This document shows positions 45,429-58,600 of a stretch of DNA of 64,000 nucleotides, piece by piece. The stretch comes from Acarospora socialis (lineage: Eukaryota; Ascomycota; Lecanoromycetes; Acarosporales; Acarosporaceae). Below the pieces are notes generated by a model. That model saw only the letters and a program-made list of their open reading frames with translations, was not told where the DNA came from and made no database searches. The stretch lies in NCBI GenBank assembly GCA_025617375.2, contig JAMYGW020000010.1:1240001-1304000 (forward strand), read 5' to 3'. Numbering within the stretch: the stretch's first letter is position 1; each line of letters opens with the position of its first letter. Both the position numbers and the translations under genes were made by a program.

Positions 45429-48400
45429 ATGGCACCCTCAATAAGAGACCACTCCTCCTTCGTTCGTCCAGCTACGCGCGACCGTCCGTCAACGCGGGAT
45501 CAAGTCGACAGCAACCTAGTAATACCGAGTCGAACCTCCTCCCTTCACTCCCGCATCACGCAGCCCATTCCGTCGACACTCACCATCAAACCAGCCCAGC
45601 GAACTCCGAAGACGTTGACTCACGCGTATATGGTATGTGGAGTTGGTCGGGAACCTTCACAATGGGTGAAAGCACCGGCGCCCTTGCAGGGAAAGGTTGG
45701 GCATATGAAGGGCGCCGTCGGCCAATTCTGGCTGCCAGAAATCTTGGGGAGCAGTCCAAGGCTGGAGCAGGACAACGAGATCGCTAGGGCCTTGCACTCT
45801 GCCATGAGGGTAAGCTATTCATCCAAGGCGATAGCCTTCGGATCATAGAACGTGGCTATCCCCTAATCGCACATAATGCTGACTACATCAGGCGTGCTTT
45901 CCACACGACGTCGAGATATGTACTGGGCGAAGCCAGCCTCATTGCGTACATCACTCTTTTGTGCTGCAGCAGGACTCTACACATACGCTATATGGTATCG
46001 CACTCCGAGTCTGGTCAAGGGCGGACGAAAAGCGTGCGGAGACAATACGCGATCTACGGAAGAGGACAGAGACAGAGTTCTACGATGCAACCGACGAAAC
46101 ATACTGGATTCCTTACTGCTTGAGCTTCCTCTCGAGGTATCCTTTGTATAACTTACTGGGTGATTACCTTCGAGGGATGTGGATTCACTGGAACAAGGCA
46201 ACCAATCTCTTCCACGCCGAAGAGGTTTCCCGGATTCTCAGCTTCCCTGCGCCACGGCTCAACGATCTGGTCAGAATCGATATGAAGGACTACGCGCTCT
46301 GCTACCAGTTCCCCTCGTCCCCGACAGGCTTCCAAAATTTTGCCATGTGGCCGTTGTTCACCTGCTTGTCCATCCCGAATATTGTTGGAGTTGTCGAGGC
46401 TGCGCTGTCACCGACACGACGCATCATCTTCGTCAGCCACTACCCGGCAATGCTGACCGTTGCCGCCGAGACCATCCGTTTTTGCGTGCGCGTCTATGAA
46501 TGGAGCGGTCTCTATGTTCCCGTCGTGCATGCTCGCCATGCGAAGGAGCTCGTGCAAGAGCCAGGCCCGTACATCCTTGGTATCACCGCGGAGTGTCGAA
46601 CGCTCTTCACGGCTCCCACCGACGCGCTCGTTGTGGACTTGGATCGAAACTTTGTCCTGACGTCAAGCCCACCCACTGCGTTGACGGCGGGCCAAAGGAC
46701 GAAGATGATCACCCGCATGACTCAAGCGCTGAACGGTGACGTGACTCCATCTGGTGCTCCTCTGCACCTCCGATCAGCATATGGAGGCGGGAAGCTCATC
46801 CCCGCCGGTCAAATAATTGTCATGAGAGGTGAAGTGGAGAGCATCCAAGACCCAGAATGGTGGAACCAGGACAGCGTGATGAGCGTCATGGATCATGTCT
46901 GCGAGAAGCTGGTAAATACGATTCGTCAACCCAAAGGTATTGTTCCGTGCTAACGTCTTTGTCAGGGCCGTAATACCGGCATGAAGGCTATCTTTGGTGG
47001 TGCGGTCAAAAAGCCACTGATGACCAAGGTATCCATGAGACATCTTAACGAGATTGTCCGCGAACGCAACCAGTACTCCAGAGACGCAATGGAGGCATGG
47101 CAAGACTTCATCAACCTCAAAGGCAGAATGGACACGGAACTGTCCAAGGTCACGAAGAGAAATAACTTCCTCGTTGAGGAACTTGAGAGCTGGAAGCAAC
47201 AGGTAAGACTTATATTTATACGAAGTGACTATGATATTGACAACGTCTGCAGTTTCTCAAATTCCAAGCCTTTGCCGAACAACTTACAAAGGAGACTCAA
47301 GATCTCAAGGTCAAGATCGAAAACCACAAGCGAGAGAATCGCCGGCTTACGGTCCTCATCGACCAGCAAAAGGACGACGCCGCTCGCCTTACCGTTCGTC
47401 TGTCCGGCACGGAGAAACAACGCGACGATGCTCTCGAGGCGCTTGTTCTGCAACAGGAGATCGCCGAAGAACTCGAGAGGGAGCGGAAGCGCAATCGGAA
47501 GGAGCTTGCGGGTCTTCAACATACAAATGCTACAATCCTTCGTCAACGCGACGAGGCACAGCGTGTGGTGCTACATCTTCGAAGCTTGATCAATGGGCAG
47601 ACCCATCACATGGAGCATATCGTTCGCTCGTTAGGAAAGTCTCCCGAGCTGACGGAGTATCTTGAAGATGGCTTCGACGACCTCCCAGAGGATGTGGAAG
47701 AAGGTATCGATGCTTCAATCGGGCACAACGCTCATGATGCCTCCGATATCGGCTCTATCAAAGGGGTTGCTGGCCTCAGATCAGAGTCTCGCCCATCGTA
47801 CAGCCGCGCCAGCACTCTTGACGGAAACGGAAAGCCACTCGACGGCGAAGACGTTACACCAGAGATGGAGAGACGTTTCTTCAACAGCCCTATCAATAAG
47901 CGCTTCAGCCAGGTCAGCTTGGCGGATGTGGCCGACAGGCATCTCCGCGACAAGACGGACGCTATCGCAGATATCATCAGAAACATCAGCGAGCAATGTG
48001 CTGCGGCCGTCGAAGGGTTGCAATTGGCGCATGATGCGGACAATGAGTCTGAAAGCGCAGAATTGAAGGGACGTCGAGACGGTCACCTTGCGCCATCCGA
48101 CGACGGGCACGACCATTCAATCCGCACTGACGGGAGCGAGATGGGCGAGCCCTCGGTGTCTGTCAGTGGTGTAGAGGATTCAAGCTTCTTGAGCCCCGAT
48201 GGAAGGAACAGTAGCATCCCTCCGACTCCGGATCTGGTGCACAACCGGTCCAGCACATCCATGTCGATGGTCAGCAGCTCGACGACGCCGGAACGAGCAA
48301 GTCAGCAGTATGGCTACAGGGATGTGCGCACGAAGATCGTTGAGGATAACGACTCGCATGAAAAGACGTCGTTCTATGGCGATGCGCAGAATGAGACCGG

Positions 48401-48470
48401 GCACATTAGCAAGCAGTCCACTGGGGAGGAGCTGATAAGACCTTCGACTGCGAGACTTGTAGGGCAGTAA
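45429..48470 (+). CDS. DENN-domain protein (probable Rab guanine-nucleotide exchange factor)
   Basis: Four exons (45429-45809, 45892-46911, 46966-47202, 47253-48470) encode about 951 residues. The upstream DENN part covers about 65-180: A-C-F-P-H-D-V-E follows the first splice joint and F-V-L-Q-Q-D-S-T-H-T-L-Y-G closes the block. The core DENN part, about 260-400, carries the V-S-H-Y-P-A-M-L-T and G-P-Y-I-L-G-I motifs. A long coiled coil (about 450-620, e.g. L-K-V-K-I-E-N-H-K-R-E-N-R-R-L) follows, then a Ser/Asp-rich tail. DENN proteins activate Rab GTPases by nucleotide exchange in membrane traffic; the partner is unknown. The start Met at 45429 gives about 60 disordered residues before the DENN region and is not certain. 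Confidence 0.86.
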
Positions 48471-49563
48471 AAGCGTACAAGGTATTGGCGTTCGTTGCAT
48501 TCACGTTTCGTTCCCTTGTCAGCTTCTTGGTGTTTTTGTTTAATATTCCCGATGATGTTCTTCTCTCTCAATGGTTTGTCTTATTATATGGAGAAATGTA
48601 AGGTGCTGCTTTCTACCACCGAATAGCTTGACGCTTGAAGAATTAAAGATATATATCTTGATGTATTTACTCTCCGAGGAAGACGTTAGGCTTTCAACTG
48701 AATGGTGGTCCGTTCTTGATAACATCTGGACCATCGTGCAGAGTTCTTAGATGCTGAACACTGACGCGTAGTACTCCGTGCTGACTGTCCGCTGCATCTG
48801 AAGGTAGAAGACTCAACATGAAGCCGAGAAGTAGGACAATGATAATCGTTGCGCTATCTCTAGCCTTCTCACTTACTGCTTGAAATCGATTGCATTCTGG
48901 CACTCCGATCTGTGGATGTAATTATTATCCCCTGCTGAAGAATCCCGTTCACGTTTACATGTACTTCGTACGAAGGCGGTTGACAAGATTCTTCGCCAGT
49001 CCCAGGACTTTACGACTGACAACAAAGTAGTCAAGATAGTCCCATCCCTAGCTGAGACCACGTATAACAGCTGCTTCTGAGGTACTCCAGCCTATCAGTC
49101 CTCATTCTGCAACAGTTGAAGGTCTTTGCTGCAAGATTATGTTCTTCTGGTGGTCCTATGTAAATAGCTCAAGCTGGGGGGTGGCGAAGAAACGTTGTCA
49201 ACCGCCTTCGTACCTCCATACTCAAATCCATTCACTTACCCACCTCTGACTGATTGACAATTCAATTGCACATTGTCTTGTTGGCATATATCTTCAAGTA
49301 CGATATGTCTGACATCTTATGAAGAGGCTTGTTTTGAGATATCATATTCATGATTTGTCTCAGATCATACGAGAATGAAAGCGCGTGCATTCCGTGAACA
49401 ACGTTTGCAGAGTAGGTGCGACTGAGGAGCGCGTCCGTTTAATTGTCTTCACTCTACATGATTACAAGCACTTGAATATATCCTTTGACTGTAGCTCATA
49501 AAAGATATCTTCAAGTTCTCTTATGTCGCACACCCAGCTTCTTTGAATCATCATTTCAAGGCT
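48471..49563. other. Intergenic region, no gene supported
   Basis: The 3' flank of the DENN gene and the promoter of the GH16-type gene. Only short overlapping frames; no repeat or RNA gene recognised. Confidence 0.5.
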
Positions 49564-50904
49564 ATGCTACCCCATCCCAACATCGAATTCAGGAATGGAG
49601 CACTTCAATCTATACTATTCCTCGTCGTCCTTCTTTCCACCACGACCTCCGCCGCGCAAAATCCACTAAAAGACAATTCGTCCGGCTGCTCTTGCTACAC
49701 GACCTCCGGCCCGTCAGCCGCCTACTTCACGTACCATCGCTTCCACGACTTTCGCGCCTTCCCCCGGAGGCAAGTCAATGTCCCGCCTCCTGTGGCCGAC
49801 GGCCAGGACAGTGGCAACGAGGGCTCCACAAACGCATTCTTCGACAGTACGCTCTGGACGGCGGACTGGCGTGCCCAGAACTGGGCGAAGGACGCCACCT
49901 CGGACGCACCGGTGAGGCTCGTCAACTCGCTGCAGAACGTCTACATCGGTACGGTCCCGTCGCCGTCTGGCACGAGCCTAGCATGAAGCCGGTACCAAGC
50001 TGACAGTTGCGTCATCGCGTCGCGCCCTGCTGCAGGCCAAGACCGACCCTACACGCCCACCTACCTGGCTCTACGCACCACCCGCCTCCCCACCTTCCAA
50101 TCGACAGCGGAGATCGAGTCGCTCCAGAAAAACGTCCTGCACGCCTCCATCCGACTACGGGCGCGCGTCTATGGCAACGCCGGCGCCGTCGCCGGCCTCT
50201 TCCTCTACTACAACGACAGCTGCGAATCCGACATCGAGATCCTGACCTCGGATCCGACCACGCACGTCCGGTACTCGAACCAGCCGACCGTGGACGCGGC
50301 GGGCGACCTCATTGACGCGGCCTCGGACGACGTCGGGTTGCCGAACGGCATGCAGTGGACGGGCTGGAACGAGCATCGCATCGATTGGTTGCCTGGGCGC
50401 AGCGCGTGGTATGTGAATGGCGTCAGTGTGGCGAATATGTCGTATGGGGTGCCGACGCTGCCGAGTAGCTTGATCTTGACCTTGTGGAGTGATGGAGGGG
50501 TTTGGAGTCGGGAAATGGAGGTGGGTGGGGAGGCGAGCTTGCAGATTCAGTGGGTCGAGATGGTGTTTAATACTTCGGGCCCGGTGACGGGACCGGAGGG
50601 CGCGACGACTTCGCGAACGGGGAGGCGGTGGGCGGATGGGGGTGCGGGGGTGAAGAGGAGGAGGGACAGGGATAGGGAGTGTAGGGTGCCTTGTACGGTT
50701 GATGGCGTGAGGACGGTTGGGTGGCCGGAATATGGCGGTGAAAGAGTGTCGGCGGGTAATGTTGTGGTCAACGAGGATAGGGCGAGGGGAACGGTGCCGC
50801 TGAGCTTGCTGGGTATGCTTGCGGTTGCGGCGGTGGGAGATGTGGAGGTTGCGTTTGCAGTCATTTTGCTTGCTATTGCTGCTTCGTTTGTTCTTGGTGT
50901 ATGA
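49564..50904 (+). CDS. Secreted GH16-type (concanavalin-like) glycoside hydrolase
   Basis: Two exons (49564-49948 and 50036-50904, 87-nt intron) give about 417 residues; a second possible start at 49543 adds seven. I prefer 49564 because it places a hydrophobic signal segment (I-L-F-L-V-V-L-L) nearer the N-terminus. The fungal signature Y-F-T-Y-H-R-F-H-D-F-R follows near residues 55-65. The active-site motif E-S-D-I-E (nucleophile, Asp, acid/base) lies at about 192-197 within C-E-S-D-I-E-I-L, and a W-Y-V-N-G strand follows. The last ~100 residues include a basic stretch with a Cys pair and a final hydrophobic helix (A-F-A-V-I-L-L-A-I-A-A), possibly a membrane or GPI anchor. GH16 enzymes cleave or transglycosylate beta-1,3/1,4-glucans. 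Whether the C-terminus is read correctly (a further intron is possible) is uncertain. Confidence 0.8.
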
Positions 50905-52393
50905 TGCCCGGGCCGTCGTCGGGAGCATTTGGAGATTGCAAACGGTGATGTTGGGTAGGGGAGTTAGGTCTGGGTGGACCAAGCTCCTTCACCGGTGTCG
51001 GGCGGGATGGATTGCAGCGACCGTCCCGGATGAATACATTGTTGACGGGATCACGATTGTTTGTCGTAGGTCTAGACTCGCACCGGCATGTTGAGGGGAA
51101 GCAAACTCGTCATGGAAGCCAACCCATTGCCTGAAGTTCTTTGGCCTAGCCAACTTTCATGGAGCTGACAGTCGCTTGCTCTGCCTTGCCGTCTGTGCGC
51201 TTCGATGTGCACTGTACACTTCTGCTCTGCCCTCTGAAGATGGAGTTAGAGCCACCTCCCCTGGTGACTGTCAGAGCAAGAGATGGATTGCACACACTAG
51301 TGGCACCTTTATCCTACCTATAGCGTACTCTACAATGACCACGTGAAACTAAAGATGCCTAGACCCTTCTACACAGTAAGGACAGAGCTGAACATCTTGA
51401 TGGGCCATTAAGACGCAGAATTCAAAGAGGCACGATATCCCACCTGAGCACTGACTGCATGACCGAGGCTGGCTGAATATTATGTTTGGGTAAAAATGAT
51501 GGAAGTCTTTTATTTGTGGCGTTGACCAGCGAAGTCTTTTGTGCAGTCGCATGGGCCAACTTGGTCTTTTACCCTAACATAACAAGAACGGATGACCTCC
51601 TACCCATGATCCTTGACCCACAAAGCTTAAGGTATTATTTCAGTAAAGGACATGAATCATTAGCTAGTCACAGCGATTCTGACCAATCAACATCATTAAA
51701 GACTCACGATATCGTGATCTAGTGACTGTTTTCAGACGATTGGAAGTTGATTTCTATATTTAGTGCGTTATCAATTGAAGATCGTTTTCAGACCATGATA
51801 ACAACACGATTATTCGGAACCTCCTTTGCCCGGTAAGGTGCCGGATCGATTCAGTTTCGTCAACAGATACTTCTTGGATGGGCATCGAAAAAGCCCTCCA
51901 ACCTTTGCCACTGCGAAAGGGTCATATCACAACAGTAGGCTGCTGCCCATGAAGGCTTGTACAGTGTTTGGACTGTCTTCTCTTCGCTCCTGCCACTAGA
52001 GGAGGGATGGGCTGGATAGGCGCCTTGCATTGAGCTGAACGTGCTGAGGCGTTGGCTATTACTGACTCTGGAACAACATATCCACCACTAGCTCCTGGTG
52101 TGGCGGCGCTGAGTTGATCTTCACCTGCAATGTTCAGCCAGCCTCATATTCATGCACCTCGGAAGTGAGGGTGCATAAGTGCAGTCAGTTGCATACAGCG
52201 CCAATTTCATGCCGTGGTCCTGTTTTCAAGCTTCAGCTTCTATTCACGTACACCAAGGATGGTTCAAGGCTCAAATGCTTCATCATGGGATAAATAGCAT
52301 TCCATATCCCACCGTCCTTGGTCTTTCTCAATCATCCGCCTCCTCAGCATCATATTGTTGTCTTCCCTATCAAGTCCTAATTGACAATTTAAC
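50905..52393. other. Intergenic region, no gene supported
   Basis: About 1.5 kb without a recognisable gene, somewhat AT-rich in 51300-51850. An ATAAATAG element near 52288-52295 lies about 100 bp before the next start codon and could be its TATA box. Confidence 0.5.
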
Positions 52394-53568
52394 ATGTCCG
52401 CCGCCAACACCATGCTTACCTTGGCCCAATTATTTGGGCAGGACGCTAAAGTTAAACAGATTGAGGACCTTGTGAAGGAGTTCGATTTCAGTAAAGTATT
52501 TTGCCATTCATTTTATTTTGAGCACACTACAGACCTCTCCGCCACAGAAGCGGATGTTAACTGTTACCAGATAAAAGTCAGCGAGAGCTCGCAGGATGAC
52601 TTCCTGCACACTGACTTGGCCCCTTCCTTGGGCACACTTACCAGTGAAGCCTTAAAGGAGTTGGATGCCGAGCTCAAGATAATGATAACCGGGACAATGA
52701 AGACTATTGCGAACATTCCGCGCAAAGACCGCAAGTGGGACAGGCTCATATCCGCTCTTCTGCAGAACCCGCTTATGGAGCAGGAGGGAACCCCGATTTG
52801 GCGACCAGGCACCCTCACTAAAGGAGGCACCAATGTGTTCAAGGTTGATGGTTCACCCGACGACGTCATTGTGAAAGAGGTCAGTCCTTCCTTTCATCCA
52901 ACCATGTCTTTCATCTGATATGCTGAAACTCTACCAAGGTCGAAGCTTGGTTCAAGGACCTCATTAGGGACGAAGATGTCCTCAAGAGCACCAGTATCGA
53001 CATCGACGTTCTCGGCAGGATCGTCGCTCAGACGGGCGCCACGGTCGACAGTTTGAGAACATTCTTTGCCAAGACGGAGCACCATGAGAAGACAATTGTA
53101 GATATCGGCGTCCTTCGCTTCCCAGATAGCGACCACCCTTTCTTCAAGGTAGATTAAACTGACATTTCGGGGCATAAATGGTACCACATCTAGTTATCGT
53201 GCTAACCAATTGTTAGGTGTACCATATCAACCTAACTGCATCCTCGACCTCTGATCGCATACTTATGACGCAAAAGGACTCGAGCTCCATTACCGGAGGT
53301 ATGAGGCCCCTTTCCTCTCTTTTGGAGCCCCTCAGCAGCTTGTATGGGAGGCTGCTAGGTGTATCTGTACCGGTCGTCTCCTCACAATGTCCACCATCCA
53401 TATTACCTAATTCATTCACTTGCGTTCGTGGAAGCCCAGCTGACTTCCAATGGCCTTGTTCCAGAGTTCCATTGCCAGAAATTCAAACCACGCGAAAGCG
53501 TCACCAAACAACTGTCCGAGAAAGTCCGTGGCGCAGCCATTGCGCAGGCCGAGGCCCTTCTTCTCTGA
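52394..53568 (+). CDS. Unrecognised small protein gene, four exons
   Basis: My model has exons 52394-52879, 52939-53148, 53217-53298 and 53435-53568, about 303 residues. The first two joints are good (I-V-K-E/V-E-A-W-F-K and P-F-F-K/V-Y-H-I-N). The third intron (136 nt, ending in GAAG) is the weakest call; the last exon could begin elsewhere. No signal peptide or membrane helix is visible. The protein is mixed alpha/beta in appearance, with Phe/Tyr/His-rich F-C-H-S-F-Y-F-E-H-T near residue 38, a W-x-R-P-G-T-L-T-K-G-G-T segment near 135, and an Ala-rich C-terminal helix (A-A-I-A-Q-A-E-A-L-L-L). Consistent codon use and clean splice sites suggest a real gene. I recognise no family and assign no function. 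Confidence 0.6.
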
Positions 53569-55655
53569 TTCAGGCCTTCCTTCCTTCTGCGGGGATACGT
53601 TGTTGCAAAAAAGGTGGGTGGTGCTGAAGTTGGAGATGCGATGCGTGAGGGTGGGATCGCAACCCGATTGAATATACGCATATCTGCTTTCCATTTGACG
53701 CGTGGTCTTCAAGATCGATGACACTGACCTTAGTCTACTCGTTTCATCAAAACGCAACACAAACTTCATGGCAACGCCATTCCGCAATAGGCACAGCTTG
53801 GAGTGTTTAGCCCTCTCTTAGGTAGTGCAGCCATACTTGTGAAACAAATCACGTGCAGAGATATGGCCCGCTTACCTGTCGAAGTAAAGCGTAATATATC
53901 CTTCACGTGACCTGTGCCACCAAGACCCTCGCGAATCAGGCACTCTCGTGCGAGTAAATCCCCCCCTTTAGCCGACTTCTCTGAAGTCGACCAGTCGCCT
54001 CACCGTTTGTGCGCTTTCCTCGCCCCGTCGCACAAGGGAGTCTCAATAATAGTCGGCGTCAGGATCCTTACTACGAGTACGTCCGTTGCATGCTCCTCAT
54101 TTGTGTCCAGCGGTCCGGTCAAGGTCCCATCAATACTGTCGTTGCTCACCCTCACTTCCATACCTACAGTATTTTACCATCTCCATATTACATGTATGAT
54201 TCAACCGAGGGAGAGTGCACTTGTGAGATTCTCGAAGGTAAGTTAAGCCTTGGCGATGAGACCTTCGAGAAAGGCACAAGACCACCAGGCCGATGAGGGT
54301 ATCGTTAGTAAGGGTTACCGGGAGAAGGAGCCAACAAACGACGGAGCCTTATAGCTTGCGTCTTAATGCGGCGGGGAATTCGGGAGGTGCCTGAGCCAGA
54401 GACCCGAAGTAGCGGCATGCGCTTGTTTGTTGGGCCGGCGCTGCCCCCTTTCTGCTTGAAATGCGAGAGGGACGAGTGTTAGTATCATAAAAGCACATGC
54501 ATGAGTGCAGTGGTAGAAGAATCGAGACAATTAGGTACGGTATATGAGGGAAGCAAACGGAAGAGAGGGAGATGAGTGTCGAAGTACTCCGTAATAATAA
54601 TAACGATAATCGCAACATCTATATCACATTACGACCTTATGTACCCGCTGCAGAGGGCAACGGTCGGCGTATTTTGTGTTTCGTTTGGAGGGATGCGGAG
54701 AGGAGAGGAGAGAGGGGAAGAATTGCCGTAGCCGTGCCTTCTTGGACGGATGATCAAACGCGAACGCCTGTCGGGCTTTTCGTTTCCACGTCGCTGGGTT
54801 GTGACGTGCCTTTGTCCTCATGTTGTGTGGATAGTTGTTTGGTAAGTCTGGAGAAGGCTGGTGAGGATACATGTGAGTATGTTTACAATGGACCATATAA
54901 ACAGATAGGTGGAGTATCAGGTCTCTGCTTTCTGCTTCGCCTTCCGAAGATCTAATTGCACTCTGACTATTTGTTGAGATGCCTCCTTTCCATTCCTTCC
55001 TTTCCAAACCCTTCCCTTCTCTCCCTCCCGTGTGCCGTAGATTAAGTTGCCTACCTTGCGGAGTCAGTGTATATGGATGGGTGCTAAGAGATGCGTGTGC
55101 TCTGTCGATGTGATTGACCCCTGATTAGCGGCACCGGTCACTTCTTTAGCGGGACTTGCTACTCCGTACCTTAAGGTACTCCCGCACCTCCTTTTGTGCA
55201 GCTTAACGTTAAGTTACTGGATTGGATTTTCGGACGGATGTGACTGAACTGACCGACGGACGTTGCGCCTTTCTTTCGTCTTAAGTCACCTTCTGCACCT
55301 CCAAACCAGAAAACCCTTCTCAGATCGTGTTGCGAATCTTCCAGATACTTGTACAGTAATCCGGCGTACATAAGGTAGAAACGACTACCGGCTATCGTGC
55401 TTCACTTGCTGCGAGATCCGGAGCGGCGTGCATAAGGATACGCGTAGGTATTGTTATGTACTGCAACTGCAGTGTATGCTGCAGCCGGCCCTGTCGACCA
55501 ATCACGACTTTTCTCACGCCCGCTTCGCATGACCTCCTTACCTGAATTTCAATAATTCCCGATCTCCTCAACGGCCACCTCACTTTCAATCACCACGCTG
55601 TTTCTGGGATTGGGCAGGAGACGGTTTTGGTCGCGCCAAACGGGCATTTAGAGAG
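53569..55655. other. Intergenic region upstream of the kinesin gene
   Basis: About 2.1 kb with only short overlapping frames. A short AATAATAATAA run lies near 54592-54602. No gene, RNA or larger repeat is supported. Confidence 0.5.
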
Positions 55656-58600
55656 ATGGCCACCTCTCCGCCTGAATCACCGTCCGGCCTTCCGCAACGC
55701 CCAATGAGCGCAATGATCAGGGCCCCGCGAAGTTCCAGTCGGTTGAGTATGAGCAGCAAGCAAGGAGGCGGCAGTCGCGCTTCAGATGAGGATGGTAAAA
55801 CTTCGGTCAAAGTTGGTGAGTGGGCAGTGACGTGTGCTCCTTCTCTTATCGATACGCTGCAAGGAGACGTGCCTGATGCCCGCTGCTGCTTCTAGTGGTC
55901 CGTGTGCGCCCGCCTCTCACGTCGACCGATCCAGGCTTCGACCTGATCCCGCAACGCTTTCAGCGGTCCATGGTCCAGGTGACGTCGGCGACAAGCTTGG
56001 CTGTCGACTCTCCTCAGGGCCGGAAGCTCTTCGTCTTCGATCGCGTGTTTGGCGAGGATGTCGACCAACAGGGTATCTGGAACTATTTGGACGAAAGTGT
56101 CAACGGCTTCGTTCAAGGTTACAATGTCTCCGTCCTTGCCTATGGGCAGTCCGGTGCCGGGAAGTCATACACGATGGGTACCTCTGGGCCGGCAGAGCAG
56201 AGTGATCCCCAGGTAATGGGTACGTGATCCTATTTATGCGAGCCGAATCTATAATCCTTAATTGAAAGAACTGCACTTGGACCAGCGTTTGCATCGGTAC
56301 TGATACCGAAAACCTTAGGGGTGATTCCGCGCGCTGCGACCGCGTTGTTTGAGAAGTTGTCCGGCCCTCCAGCATTGACTCGCAACGGCTCTTCTGGTCT
56401 GCGTTCGCCGACTCGTTACTCTACAAATTCGGTTCACACACTTCAGAGTCTGTCTAAATCAGGATTCGAAAAGGGTTGGCAGATGAAAGCCACATATGTT
56501 GAAGTATGGGTCGATTACTCTACACATTTGCTTCGCTAACGAGCCTCCAGATATACAACGAACAGCTAAGAGATCTTTTGGTGCCAGATTCGGTGCCGCA
56601 AGGCGAGAGGAGCGCAGTCACCATCCGAGAGGACACCAAGGGCCGTATTCTCTTGACCGGCCTTCACCAGGTGAACATCAACTCCATCGAGGATCTGCTT
56701 GGAGCGCTCAACTTCGGTTCGTCCATCCGACAAACTGATGCTACCGCAATCAATGCCAAGTCCTCACGTTCGCATGCGGTCTTCAGTCTGAACTTGATCC
56801 AGCGTAAGAACAAGCAAGCAACCACGTCAACACAAGAAAAGAGATTCTCTGTACCCATAGAGGCGATGACTGGCGCTGAAAACATTGTTACTATCGACAG
56901 CAAGCTTCACTTCGTTGACCTGGCTGGTAGTGAGAGGCTGAAGAATACCGGAGCTTCGGGTGATCGTGCCAAGGAGGGGATCTCTATCAATGCCGGACTC
57001 GCTAGCCTTGGCAAAGTTATCTCGCAACTTTCCTCCCGGTCGGCGGGATCGCACGTGTCATACCGAGACTCCAGGCTCACCCGTCTGTTGCAAGATTCGC
57101 TTGGTGGGAACGCAATCACGTATATGATAGCATGTGTTACTCCCGCGGAGTTCCATCTCAGTGAGACCCTGAATACAGTGCAGTATGCGCAGCGAGCCCG
57201 CGCCATCCAGAGCAAGCCCCGTATCCAGCAGATATCCGATGACAGCGATAAGCAGGCCATTATCGATCGCTTGCGCGCCGAAGTGTCTTTCCTCCGGGAT
57301 CAAATACGGAACGCAGAACGTGGTGACCGACGAAGCAATGCGCCACAAGAGCGTGCGGAGCGCCAGAATGAGCGAGAGATTGAGCTTCAAAACCACCTCC
57401 TAGATATCCAGGAGAATTACAGTGCCCTCAGCCAGCGTCATGCGAAGCTCATCTCCGAGATCACCAAGGCTAGAGACAACGACTCGAGTGACACTCCCAC
57501 CTTGAACGATACTCTTGGAGACAGCGCGGTCGAGAGACTGAAGCGTTCGAACTCGTTTGCGGAGGCTGTCGAACAGGTGGTCTTGGAGTATGAGAAGACC
57601 ATACAGAGCCTTGAGACGTCTTTGTCTAACACTCGATCTTCGCTCTCGACCACCGAGAGCAGTCTGCTGGAGAAGGAGACCAAGTGCGCTTATATCGAGA
57701 CTGTCAACCAGCAACTCCAAGCTCGCGTGCAAAAGATGATGGATAGAGAAGCCAGCACGGAACATTATCTCCACGATTTGGAAGCCAAGCTCGATGGACA
57801 CACATCGGGTGAAGAAAAGAATTCCGCCATCATCGTCGAGCTCCGAAAAGAGATTGCTAGAGTCCGTGCAAGTGAAGCCAGCTGCGAGGACTATATTTCA
57901 ACTCTCGAAGAGCGCCTGGCGGAAGCCGATCAAGACATGGAGACAATGCAGCGCGAAGTGGACCGTTTGGAATTTGTAGTGGAGCGTCAGCGGAGTATGG
58001 GCAAACTCGATCATTTACTCAAAGAATTCGATCACGTGCAGCAAGACGGCAAGGTACTCGACGATGGGTCCATGGTTAATGGGCATTCAAACGGAGAGTT
58101 GGGAGCCGATCACAAACGAAGACGGTCAGGAGACACGTTGAAGGAGGCCGCTGAGACTGTCATCCCCGAGTCTGATGATGAGTACGAGACGCTTTCTCCA
58201 AAAAAGGGCTCACAACTGGAGGGAACATCACAGATAGATGGCACCGGATGGTCTCAGCATGACTCGAAGTCTGAGGATGTGGCTGCGCCTCGATCGCAGA
58301 ACGCAGCGAAAGACAATCTTGCGCCTCAGAGTCCGGCACAATCAAAGTTTGTAGCTGACAAGCTGGAAGACGTCACTCAAGAGCTTTTTGATCTTCGTGT
58401 CGAGCATGAGACGACGGTCAACGAGTATGATCTTCTGTCTGCTAAATATGAAGAAGCTCTGAGGACCCTTTCAGAGCTTCAAGATGCGGTTGACGAGGCA
58501 CGGCATCCAGCAAACCGGTCAATCCTCGCCTCACCAGGATCGACTCGACCTACTTCTTTTTTAGGGGACGCGAGGGTGCACGAGCTCAAATATGGAGGAC

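Noticed and set aside
50155-50982. A 275-codon antisense frame over the GH16-type gene
   Set aside because: The sense strand carries the GH16 catalytic motif and a fitting intron. The antisense peptide is low-complexity Arg/Pro/His, typical of a GC-rich shadow.
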